Source: Thermoplasmata archaeon
Lineage (GTDB): Archaea > Thermoplasmatota > Thermoplasmata > Thermoplasmatales > Thermoplasmataceae
DNA length: 19,917 bases
Assembly: GCA_021797265.1 (NCBI GenBank)
Contig: JAJZZZ010000008.1
Span: 1-19,917 of the forward strand
Direction: 5' to 3'
Shown: positions 7,455-13,709 of the stretch, one piece after another
Layout: each line of letters starts with the position of its first letter
Numbering within the stretch: position 1 is the stretch's first letter
The notes under the pieces: generated by a model
Database searches by the model: none
Seen by the model: only the letters and a program-made list of their open reading frames with translations
Told to the model about the DNA's origin: nothing
Program-made: the position numbers and the translations under genes

Positions 7455-8057
7455 ATGATGGAGGAAGAACTCTTACTTTCAGAGGAAGAATATCAGAAAT
7501 CAGGTGTACATATTGGTACACAGATAAAGTCAAAGGATATGCAGGATTATATCTTCAAGATCAGGAATGATGGCCTTTATATTCTTGACATCAAGAAGAC
7601 AAACCACTCTCTTATTGTGGCAAGTAAAATGCTTTCAAGGGTTGACCCTTCCCAGATACTGGTTGTGGCTCAGAGACAATACGCTTTCCGGCCAGTGATA
7701 AAATTCTCAGAGGTCCTTGGGACAAAGTCAATAGTTGGAAGATTCATTCCTGGTACACTCACAAACCCTCAAATGAAAAACTACCTGGAAGCAAAGGTGG
7801 TTATGGTAACGGACCCACTTGCTGATACTCAGGTCATGAAAGAGGCAAGGATGATAGGTGCACCTATAATAGCTCTATGTGATGCAAATAATAAGACAGA
7901 TTACGTCGATCTGGTAATACCAACCAACAACAAGGGAAGAAGATCACTGGCGGTAATATACTGGCTTCTTGCAAGGCAGACCCTGAAATCCAGGGGTTCC
8001 ATAAAGGATGACTCAGATTTCAAATACAGTGTGGATGATTTCGAAGCCCAGCTATGA
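7455..8057 (+). CDS. rps2: 30S ribosomal protein S2
   Basis: A structural protein of the small ribosomal subunit (uS2). The sequence shows the family hallmarks: GVHIGTQIKSKDMQDYIFKIRNDG-type N-terminus near residues 17-40, LYILDIKKT, then GRFIPGTLTNPQMKNY (about 95-110), VMVTDPLADTQVMKEARMIGAPIIALCDANNKTDYVDLVIPTNNKGRRSLAVIYWLL-type C-terminal core. At 200 residues it is a usual archaeal length, lacking the bacterial zinc-hook insertion. Two consecutive ATG codons open the ORF, of which either could be used. It is not inside the common archaeal ribosomal-protein cluster in this window, and has its own TATA box. Its last 6 nt overlap the convergent endA gene. Confidence 0.96.
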   Translation: MMEEELLLSEEEYQKSGVHIGTQIKSKDMQDYIFKIRNDGLYILDIKKTNHSLIVASKMLSRVDPSQILVVAQRQYAFRPVIKFSEVLGTKSIVGRFIPGTLTNPQMKNYLEAKVVMVTDPLADTQVMKEARMIGAPIIALCDANNKTDYVDLVIPTNNKGRRSLAVIYWLLARQTLKSRGSIKDDSDFKYSVDDFEAQL

Positions 8058-8990
8058 GGGAGAGGCCGATAAAGGATCTCTTATCCTCTCTATCTTTCTA
8101 TAGGCAATTTTACCGTGAGATTCCCCTGCAAAGATCATCTTTTTCCTAACGGCGTGCGCCACCCTTACGGCTCGGCTAATTTTGTACCATTGTTCCTCCT
8201 CAGGAAAAACATGAACAAGAAAATCAGCATGATCCTCAAGTTCACCCGAATAGATTCTGAAATTTGCACCATATTTAAATCCAGTTCTGATTATGAACCC
8301 TCTGCGTGCCAGATCATTGTAAACCCTCTGTTCAATGGATAGATCCGATAATTCATTGCCGGCAATAAAACTCCTCTCAAACCTATTAAGGTAGGTCCAT
8401 CTTCCTATTTTCGCACCCATCCAAGTTGGTAAATTTTCATCAGATACGATTTGAAAAGAATCAGAACGGCCCTTATAGTATTCAGCTGTTTGGAGCTCGT
8501 GTTTACCGGCAGGTTCCAGTTCCTCCATTGAAAAAGCTGTTAGATCCATCTCATCATCGATGACCAGGAAACTTATGTTCCCCATGTCCAGGAGTTCCCG
8601 CCAGCTAATTGAATCATTCTCCCTTATAACCATGTAAGGAGGGGAGTATTCCACGTCAGTATTTTTTCTGAACATGATGTATTTTCCCTCAACCTTGACC
8701 TGAACACCCATTCTCTTAAACCAATCATAGGCGGGGAAAACCAAAAGAAAAAGTTCAGGGAACTGTAAATGAGAGATAAAGCTGGCAGGATCTCTAAACA
8801 TGGGATTTTCAGGCTCTATCTTATCCTTGGACATCAGGAAGAAAGCCTCATATGGGTCAAGGTTGAGAAAAGAATTGGCAAATTTCCCTAGTTTATATCT
8901 GTTGATAATATAGGATGGGCTTCTTTCATCCATAATGGAAAAAATAATATTCCCACATCTGGCACTATGCGGTTTGCTTTCTTTTTGCAT
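8052..8990 (-). CDS. endA: tRNA-splicing endonuclease, homodimer (alpha2) type
   Basis: Cleaves introns from precursor tRNA (and possibly rRNA) at bulge-helix-bulge structures. The C-terminal half carries the catalytic domain: YNDLARRGFIIRTGFKYGANFRIY (224-247, catalytic Y247), HADFLVHVFPEE (254 onward, catalytic H254) and AVRVAHAVRKKMIFAG (274-289, catalytic lysine K283 or K284). The 312 residues match the long alpha2 architecture in which the N-terminal half is a degenerate copy; an echo of the repeat is visible at residues 85-110 (YDWFKRMGVQVKVEGKYIMF). I keep the start at 8990 because residues 12-36 (GNIIFSIMDER...YKLG) match the family's N-terminal strand and helix; ATG at 8933 would cut into this. 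It overlaps the GTPase gene by 26 nt, so the two are probably cotranscribed. Its end overlaps rps2. Confidence 0.93.
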   Translation of the reverse strand: MQKESKPHSARCGNIIFSIMDERSPSYIINRYKLGKFANSFLNLDPYEAFFLMSKDKIEPENPMFRDPASFISHLQFPELFLLVFPAYDWFKRMGVQVKVEGKYIMFRKNTDVEYSPPYMVIRENDSISWRELLDMGNISFLVIDDEMDLTAFSMEELEPAGKHELQTAEYYKGRSDSFQIVSDENLPTWMGAKIGRWTYLNRFERSFIAGNELSDLSIEQRVYNDLARRGFIIRTGFKYGANFRIYSGELEDHADFLVHVFPEEEQWYKISRAVRVAHAVRKKMIFAGESHGKIAYRKIERIRDPLSASPS

Positions 8991-9495
8991 AAAATCTCTT
9001 TGTCAGTGAATCTTCAATATATCCAAGGGCACTTTCAACTCCTTCCCCGGTCTTTGCTGAAAGAATGAAATAATCTGTTCCGTATTTTTTTCTGATCTTT
9101 TCAAGTTCATCCTTCCATATTGCTGCCTCATATTTCAAGTCGAGTTTAGTTGCAGCCACTAGAACCAGAGGTTTCTTCTCGAAATTAGCTGAATATTTCA
9201 GTATCTCTTCAGCATACCCCAGAGAATTGGGATTTGTGATATCAACAGTAACAATTATTGCAGCTGAGCCGGGGAGCAACCGGTCTGCCTCGAGGCTTTC
9301 CGAAACCTCCTGAAGAAGAAGGTCTGCGTTTATCTTGCCACTCCCATTGTTGATTGTTATTCTCTTTCTGTTGAGCAGCTTTACCTGCATGCTTACATCG
9401 TCAGTGTCGTAGACCAGCCTGGAAATCAAGGTGCTCTTTCCCGACCTTGAAAGCCCTGCAACGCTGATCTTCCACATCACACGATCCAAATTCAT
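8965..9495 (-). CDS. Ras-like small GTPase with degenerate switch II
   Basis: A predicted small GTP-binding protein of the Ras/Rab/Arf-like archaeal group, 176 residues, cytoplasmic. G1/P-loop is AGLSRSGKST (13-22), G4 is ATKLD (115-119, a TKxD version of NKxD) and G5 is LSAK (145-148). The typical hydrophobic strand plus D-x-T-N (IIVTVDITNPNSL, 80-92) is present. The G3 region, expected as WDxxGQE, reads LLLQEVSES (59-67): the magnesium-water Asp, the Gly and the catalytic Gln are all absent, so hydrolysis may be lost or use other residues. The start could be ATG at 9495 or the ATG at 9477, six codons in, directly before the first beta strand. It overlaps endA downstream. The biological role is unknown; a link to RNA processing is only suggested by the overlap. 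Confidence 0.82.
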   Translation of the reverse strand: MNLDRVMWKISVAGLSRSGKSTLISRLVYDTDDVSMQVKLLNRKRITINNGSGKINADLLLQEVSESLEADRLLPGSAAIIVTVDITNPNSLGYAEEILKYSANFEKKPLVLVAATKLDLKYEAAIWKDELEKIRKKYGTDYFILSAKTGEGVESALGYIEDSLTKRFYAKRKQTA

Positions 9496-9505
9496 CGGCG
9501 ATTGA

Positions 9506-9741
9506 TTAGTAGGTTTTAGTTATAGTTTTTGATTGTTTCCATCCGCTTGTGCTTGGAAATATGGAGCCATTTGCAAAAGCATTTGCTGGAAGATCAGTGT
9601 AATGCTTGAGCCTGTCACCCACTTTCATACTGTAAGCAAAAAAATTAACGGCATGTTGCAGTTTGGGGTTTTTATTATTCTCAATGCCTTTAAGAAAGAG
9701 TCAATGCCACCTGCAATCCCGAAATGATAGGAAATAGCATT
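9506..9741 (-). pseudogene. Possible frameshifted gene remnant
   Basis: On the minus strand two overlapping reading frames together give a coding-like peptide. The first, from 9741, reads NAISYHFGIAGGIDSFLK; around 9686-9697 the open frame changes, and the second continues with GIENNKNPKLQHAVNFFAYS, then MKVGDRLKHYTDLPANAFAN and ends KTITKTY at 9508. The amino-acid composition is much more protein-like than that of the neighbouring noncoding DNA. Read without the first frame, ATG at 9628 gives a 40-residue ORF ending 10 nt before the GTPase start. I do not recognise a family. It may be the decayed 3' end of a lost gene, a small gene upstream of the GTPase, or chance. The rest of 9496-9798 shows only promoter-like elements for the genes on each side. 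Confidence 0.25.
9514..9528 (-). promoter_or_regulatory. TATA-like element for the GTPase-endA transcript
   Basis: The minus strand reads aaaactataactaaa about 27 nt upstream of the ATG at 9495, which would give a leaderless GTPase mRNA. If used, the remnant ORF upstream is outside the transcript. Confidence 0.3.
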
Positions 9742-9755
9742 TTAAAATCCACAAT

Positions 9756-9763
9756 TATAAAAA
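9756..9763 (+). promoter_or_regulatory. TATA box for the four-helix membrane protein gene
   Basis: The element ttataaaa predicts transcription from about 9785, which lies downstream of the first in-frame ATG (9724) and 14 nt before the ATG at 9799. It therefore supports the later start. Confidence 0.4.
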
Positions 9764-9798
9764 CAGAAATTGAAATACTAGTAAAATATACTTGCAGA

Positions 9799-10203
9799 AT
9801 GCCTCTTATCACAATAAGTCCTGCCCTGTATGTTATAGTTTTCTTCATCACTCTAATTATAGGGCTCATCATTGACGGGTTTGCAATCAAACTTTCAGTT
9901 TCAATGGTTACAGGTAAGAAAATCCACCTTTCAAGGGGTATGCTTGTCTCACTGGTTTCCATAATCATTTTCGCCATATTGTTTGTTATATTCAGCCTGT
10001 TCACTCCGGTTGTAGGATTTATTGTCGCTCTACTGGGCATGATATACGTGATCAAAAATATGGTGAGAACGACATGGTTGGGTGGATTGGGAATTGCAAT
10101 AGTGGCCTGGCTAATCCTTGTTGTGATATATGCCATAATATTCTTTATTTTTGGCCAATTTGCAGGGTTAAGTATGCACTTTGGTCATAATTTCATGTTC
10201 TGA
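9799..10203 (+). CDS. Small integral membrane protein, four helices, unknown
   Basis: Not recognised. The 134-residue protein (from ATG at 9799) consists almost entirely of hydrophobic helices, at about residues 8-28, 47-68, 70-87 and 95-118, joined by short loops with a few basic residues (TGKKIHLSRG, KNMVRTTW), and ends with a His/Phe-rich tail (GLSMHFGHNFMF). The ORF is open upstream to an ATG at 9724, but the added 25 residues are hydrophilic and a TATA box falls inside them, so the shorter form is preferred. It is flanked by its own promoter and a 155-nt gap, so it appears to be a single-gene unit. It might be a membrane-remodelling or stress protein, but there is no sequence evidence for any specific role. 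Confidence 0.7.
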   Translation: MPLITISPALYVIVFFITLIIGLIIDGFAIKLSVSMVTGKKIHLSRGMLVSLVSIIIFAILFVIFSLFTPVVGFIVALLGMIYVIKNMVRTTWLGGLGIAIVAWLILVVIYAIIFFIFGQFAGLSMHFGHNFMF

Positions 10204-10274
10204 ATTTCAATTCCATGGCCAGAGCATTTCTGTTTTTACTAGTAGACATTGATTTACTTTGTAATATTAATACT

Positions 10275-10307
10275 TATGTTATTAGATATATTTTATAGAA
10301 TAACATA
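10275..10307. promoter_or_regulatory. Candidate operator: perfect 9-bp inverted repeat around a TATA-like box
   Basis: The arms tatgttatt (10275-10283) and aataacata (10299-10307) are perfect complements separated by 15 nt containing atatatttta, a TATA-like box. The site is 52 nt before the aminotransferase ATG. A dimeric regulator binding the arms would cover the box. The half 10287-10307 is identical, in inverted orientation, to the sequence at 6828-6848. Confidence 0.4.
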
Positions 10308-10358
10308 GGCATGCTATCTTAACTCACACAGATTTAATAGGGTGGCAGGCATTTAACC

Positions 10359-11582
10359 ATGATAAAAATGAACCTTCAGTTTTCGGATGGCCTCAGGAAT
10401 ATTAAGCCGTCAGAAATTAGGGAACTGCTGAAATATGCAAGCAAAAAGGATTTTATCTCATTCAGTGGGGGGATGCCAAATCCGCTTACATTCCCTATGG
10501 ATGAAATCAGACAGATTATAGACGAAGTCATGAAGGAATACGGTTCCCTGGCTTTGCAGTATGGAAATACTGGCGGCCTGAATGAACTCAGAGAAGAAAT
10601 ATCTCGAATGGTTCTGGAGACAGAAGGCATTAGGACGGAGATTGAAAATACTATTGTCACATCAGGCTCGCAGCAGGGGCTTTATGAGCTTGCAAAGGTA
10701 ATGATTAACCCTGGTGACGCCATAATTACCGAAGAACCAACTTATGTTGGTGCCATATCTGCATTTGACGCCAACAAAGCAGATATACACTCAATCAGGA
10801 TCGACAATGATGGGATGGATACACACGCAGCAGAAGACGAAATTAAAAGTTTGATAAGTGCTGGAAAGAAGCCAAAATTTATCTACCTTATTCCAACATT
10901 CCAGAATCCCACCGGAATAACAATGAGCTTAGAAAGAAGGAAGCACATAACTGAGATATCAGCCCGATATTCCATCCCAATCGTTGAGGATAACCCCTAC
11001 GGTGAGCTCAGATATTCCGGCCAGAAACTTCCTTCTCTGAAGTCAATGGACAGAGATAACAGTGTGATTTATATGGGCACATTCTCAAAGGTAATGTGCC
11101 CCGGCTTCAGGCTAGGTTACACAATCGCCCCTGTTGAATACGTGAACAGGGCAAACCTGCTTAAACAGGCATTGGACCTTTCATCAAGCACATTTTCACA
11201 ATACGTGGCCTGGCTCTATCTTAAGAGAGGCATCATGAAAACCATGATTCCAAAGGCAGTAGCCCTTTACAGAAAGAAGAGGGATTCAATGCTTAAAGCC
11301 CTGGAGGAAAGTTTCCCTGAAGGCTCAACATGGTCTCATCCGGATGGAGGTATGTTCGTGTGGGCAACACTGGATAGGCGAATAAATACGTCAGACCTGC
11401 TGAAGGAATCTGTAGAAGCAGGCGTTGCCTACGTAAGCGGCAACTCATTCTCCCCGTCTCGAAGTCAGGGCTCAAGCATGAGGCTTAACTTCACGTTCGC
11501 CGAGGAGAAGAAGATTTTTGAGGGCATGGAAAGGCTTGGAAATCTGATAGAGAAGAAAATGTCAATACTTGAATCCCCGTGA
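10359..11582 (+). CDS. PLP-dependent aminotransferase, class I/II (MocR/LysN-like group)
   Basis: A fold-type I PLP aminotransferase of 407 residues, similar in layout to archaeal 2-aminoadipate/aromatic/branched-chain aminotransferases. Seen: the N-terminal FSGGMPNPLTFP (35-46), the GSQQGLYELAKVMINPGD cofactor-phosphate segment (103-120), PTFQNPTG (179-186, N183 contacting the PLP ring), VEDNPYGELRY (209-219, D211 and Y214), the Schiff-base lysine K244 in GTFSKVMCPGFRLGY, and a C-terminal SMRLNF that holds the carboxylate-binding arginine. Substrate specificity is uncertain; lysine, aromatic or glutamate-linked transamination are all possible. ATG at 10359 is used; ATG at 10368 is an alternative. 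A GGGTGG Shine-Dalgarno-like stretch lies further upstream. The stop overlaps the next gene as GTGA. Confidence 0.9.
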   Translation: MIKMNLQFSDGLRNIKPSEIRELLKYASKKDFISFSGGMPNPLTFPMDEIRQIIDEVMKEYGSLALQYGNTGGLNELREEISRMVLETEGIRTEIENTIVTSGSQQGLYELAKVMINPGDAIITEEPTYVGAISAFDANKADIHSIRIDNDGMDTHAAEDEIKSLISAGKKPKFIYLIPTFQNPTGITMSLERRKHITEISARYSIPIVEDNPYGELRYSGQKLPSLKSMDRDNSVIYMGTFSKVMCPGFRLGYTIAPVEYVNRANLLKQALDLSSSTFSQYVAWLYLKRGIMKTMIPKAVALYRKKRDSMLKALEESFPEGSTWSHPDGGMFVWATLDRRINTSDLLKESVEAGVAYVSGNSFSPSRSQGSSMRLNFTFAEEKKIFEGMERLGNLIEKKMSILESP

Positions 11583-12571
11583 GCGGATATACTATAGTTG
11601 CAGGTTCATTTACAGTGCTTCACAGCGGGCATAAGAATCTGCTGAAGGCTGCCGCGCTAAGTGGCAATCCTGTAATAGTGGGCCTAACAACTGACAGGTA
11701 TGTAAAGGAGCACAAAGGGTACAGAGGGCGCTCATACTCCTCACGAGAGAAGGCCATATCAGCCTATCTTTCTAATTTTTCAATAGATTTCGAAATCAGG
11801 CCACTCGATGAGCAAATGGGCAACTCTGCTTCAAATGAGCAGTACAGCACAATAGTAGTATCACCGGAAACCGAACCTGTTGCGCACAGAATAAACAGGG
11901 AAAGATCTAATTCAGGCCTCAAACCGCTCTCAATTCTGAAGGTCCCATATACCCTGGCGGAGGATCTTTTTCCAGTAAATTCAACAAGAATAATTGAAGG
12001 GGAGATTACTCCCAAGGGTCTAAGAAAAAGGCCAGTTAGAGTTGGCATTGCAACTGCAAACAGGCTTAAGGTGGAGTCGGCAGAAAAAGTCCTGCGTAAA
12101 GTGATGAAGAGGATTTCTATGGAGGTTGTCACAGAATATTCCCTGGGCAGTGAGCAACCAATGGGGAGGGAAACTGTTGCACTCGCTATAAAGAGGGCCC
12201 AGGCAGCTCTAGGTGACAGGGACTATGGCTTAGGAATAGAATCTGGACTTTACAGAGAACCCATCACCTCGCGGGTATTTGACTTCCATGTCTGTGCTAT
12301 TGTAGATCGTTATTCCCGAATAAGCACCGGCTTCGGATCCGGATTCTCTGTGCCTGGTTGGATAGTGGATGCCGTAAGGGAAGGAATTACAGAATCCATG
12401 GCCTTTCAGAGAGAAAAAGAGACAGCTGAAATTGGGCAGAAGGAGGGAATAGCAGGATTTGTCTCGTCCAACATGATAAAACGCACGATTCTTATCGAGG
12501 AATCAGTAAGAAATGCAGTTGCGCCCAGAAAAAACCCTGAATTTGTCAGTTCATATACTCAAAATTATTAA
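11579..12571 (+). CDS. coaD: Bifunctional phosphopantetheine adenylyltransferase / DUF84 (ITPase/XTPase) fusion
   Basis: A two-domain enzyme. Residues 1-147 are the archaeal phosphopantetheine adenylyltransferase, which makes dephospho-CoA from phosphopantetheine and ATP: GSFTVLHSGHKNLL (9-22, with the HxGH motif 15-18) and the NSTRII motif (134-139) are clear. Residues 152-330 are a non-canonical purine NTP phosphatase of the DUF84/YjjX family, hydrolysing ITP and XTP: ATANRLKVES (158-167), SEQPMGRETVALAIKRA (191-207) and YGLGIESGLY (216-225) are visible. The joint is a short basic linker (KGLRKRPVRV). The start is GTG, overlapping the aminotransferase stop. I recall such fusions from Thermoplasmata annotations, which is part of the lineage argument, but could not verify this. 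Both halves look intact. Confidence 0.9.
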   Translation: MSGYTIVAGSFTVLHSGHKNLLKAAALSGNPVIVGLTTDRYVKEHKGYRGRSYSSREKAISAYLSNFSIDFEIRPLDEQMGNSASNEQYSTIVVSPETEPVAHRINRERSNSGLKPLSILKVPYTLAEDLFPVNSTRIIEGEITPKGLRKRPVRVGIATANRLKVESAEKVLRKVMKRISMEVVTEYSLGSEQPMGRETVALAIKRAQAALGDRDYGLGIESGLYREPITSRVFDFHVCAIVDRYSRISTGFGSGFSVPGWIVDAVREGITESMAFQREKETAEIGQKEGIAGFVSSNMIKRTILIEESVRNAVAPRKNPEFVSSYTQNY

Positions 12572-12593
12572 GTATTGAATTAGAATATTAAAA

Positions 12594-12902
12594 ATGATAA
12601 TTATGGTCACTAAGGAGGAAATACTGGAAGCCCTTAAGGAGGTCTCTGATCCGGAAATTGGCATGGATGTCGTGAACCTCGGCCTTGTTTATGAGGTAAA
12701 CATAAATGGAGACCGTGTTTACATAAAGATGACAATGACGGCTCCAACCTGCCCTGTAACTCCATGGATTCTTTCAGAAGCCCAGAGAATAACAGAAAAT
12801 CTTGATGGTGTCGAGGCTGCTGATGTGGAACTCGTTTGGGACCCGCCATGGAACCCAAGCATGATGACAGACGAAGCCAAGGAAGCCCTCAATATGGGAT
12901 AA
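12594..12902 (+). CDS. MIP18/SufT-like DUF59 protein (Fe-S cluster assembly)
   Basis: A small DUF59 (MIP18, PaaD, SufT) domain protein, linked in the family to iron-sulfur cluster assembly or delivery. The 102 residues give the complete domain: SDPEIGMDVVNLGLVYEV (18-35), then alternating strands, and the signature TMTAPTCPVTPWI with the conserved reactive cysteine C53. The C-terminal VELVWDPPWNPSMM is typical. Two ATG codons lie at the start; 12594 (MIIM) or 12603 (MVTKEE). The latter agrees better with the family N-terminus. It follows the PPAT fusion by 22 nt on the same strand and is probably the last gene of that operon. Clients are not indicated, though this window encodes one predicted Fe-S enzyme (UDG). 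Confidence 0.9.
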   Translation: MIIMVTKEEILEALKEVSDPEIGMDVVNLGLVYEVNINGDRVYIKMTMTAPTCPVTPWILSEAQRITENLDGVEAADVELVWDPPWNPSMMTDEAKEALNMG

Positions 12903-12954
12903 TATTTCTTAACAGATTTTTGTTCCGCCACATAATCACAGCAGTTTAAAAGTA

Positions 12955-12979
12955 CCTTTAAATACCCTTCTTATATAAA
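12955..12979 (+). promoter_or_regulatory. Promoter region of tbp with two TATA-like boxes
   Basis: Two candidate boxes, tttaaata (12958-12965) and ttatataaa (12971-12979), precede the ATG at 12996. Either could serve, giving a short-leader or leaderless mRNA. Two boxes ahead of the TBP gene itself leave room for self-regulation, which is not shown. Confidence 0.4.
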
Positions 12980-12995
12980 GAGTTCTGGGTTTTAT

Positions 12996-13550
12996 ATGAG
13001 TGAAAGAGAAAAAATCGCCATAGAAAATATTGTTGCTTCAACATCCCTTGCAGAACACCTCGATCTGAGCAGAATCGCACTAGCTCTTGACGGCTCAGAA
13101 TATGAACCGGAACAGTTCCCGGGACTTATTTACAGGCTGCATGAGCCCAAGACCGCAGTACTTATATTCAGAAGCGGAAAGGTAAACTGCACTGGCGCAA
13201 AAAACCTCGCGAATGTCAGATTGACCATTGAAACCATTATTCAAAAACTCAAAAAGGCCGGAATAGAGGTCTATGACAACCCAGATATTGTAGTTCAGAA
13301 CATAGTGGCGGTTTATGATCTGGAGGCAGATCTTAACCTAACGGATATAGCAATGTCTCTGGGCCTGGAAAATGTGGAGTATGAACCAGAGCAGTTCCCC
13401 GGATTGGTCTACAGGGTAGAAGAACCTAAGGTAGTGCTCCTTCTCTTTGGGTCGGGAAAGGTAGTGTGCACCGGTGCCAAAGAAGAAAGCGAGATTGAGC
13501 AGGCAGTTATAAAGGTCAAGAAGGAACTTCAAAAGGTTGGGCTTATCTAA
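12996..13550 (+). CDS. tbp: TATA-box-binding protein
   Basis: The general transcription factor that binds the TATA box and recruits TFB and RNA polymerase. The 184 residues form the two direct repeats of the saddle fold, roughly 7-90 and 98-181. Both carry the matched motifs YEPEQFPGLIYR / YEPEQFPGLVYR and VLIFRSGKVNCTGAK / LLLFGSGKVVCTGAK, and each begins with a QN/EN-I-VA sequence (IENIVAST, VQNIVAVY). The repeat is also visible in the DNA. There is no acidic C-terminal extension of the type found in some archaeal TBPs. It has its own promoter 94 nt after the DUF59 gene. The convergent truD gene lies 159 nt downstream. Confidence 0.97.
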   Translation: MSEREKIAIENIVASTSLAEHLDLSRIALALDGSEYEPEQFPGLIYRLHEPKTAVLIFRSGKVNCTGAKNLANVRLTIETIIQKLKKAGIEVYDNPDIVVQNIVAVYDLEADLNLTDIAMSLGLENVEYEPEQFPGLVYRVEEPKVVLLLFGSGKVVCTGAKEESEIEQAVIKVKKELQKVGLI

Positions 13551-13559
13551 ACCTTATCA

Positions 13560-13682
13560 TCCATTTTTGTAATCCAAGATCGGCAGTCGAAATTATTCAC
13601 TATTCTTAATTGAAGATTGCTTAGAGATTGGCCATATACTGCCTACTTTTGCAGTGCTATCAAGCACCCAAAGAAAAAACAT
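13560..13682. terminator. Convergent terminator region between tbp and truD
   Basis: Each gene runs into a T-run on its own strand: attttt at 13563-13568 for tbp and, on the minus strand, gttttttctt near 13671-13680 for truD. Between them are two small hairpins: actgc/gcagt (13638-13655) and gtgct/agcac (13654-13667, 4-nt loop). T-tracts are the main signal for archaeal intrinsic termination. Confidence 0.4.
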
Positions 13683-13709
13683 CCCAATACGAAGCCAATA
13701 TCAATAGGA

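Noticed and set aside
9724..9798. Upstream start for the four-helix membrane protein
   Set aside because: It would add 25 hydrophilic residues and place the TATA box inside the coding region; the ATG at 9799 fits better.
9690..10136. Minus-strand ORF of 148 codons opposite the four-helix membrane protein
   Set aside because: Its Ile/Thr-rich sequence is the usual mirror of a hydrophobic coding strand. The plus-strand protein has a coherent helix pattern and a promoter.
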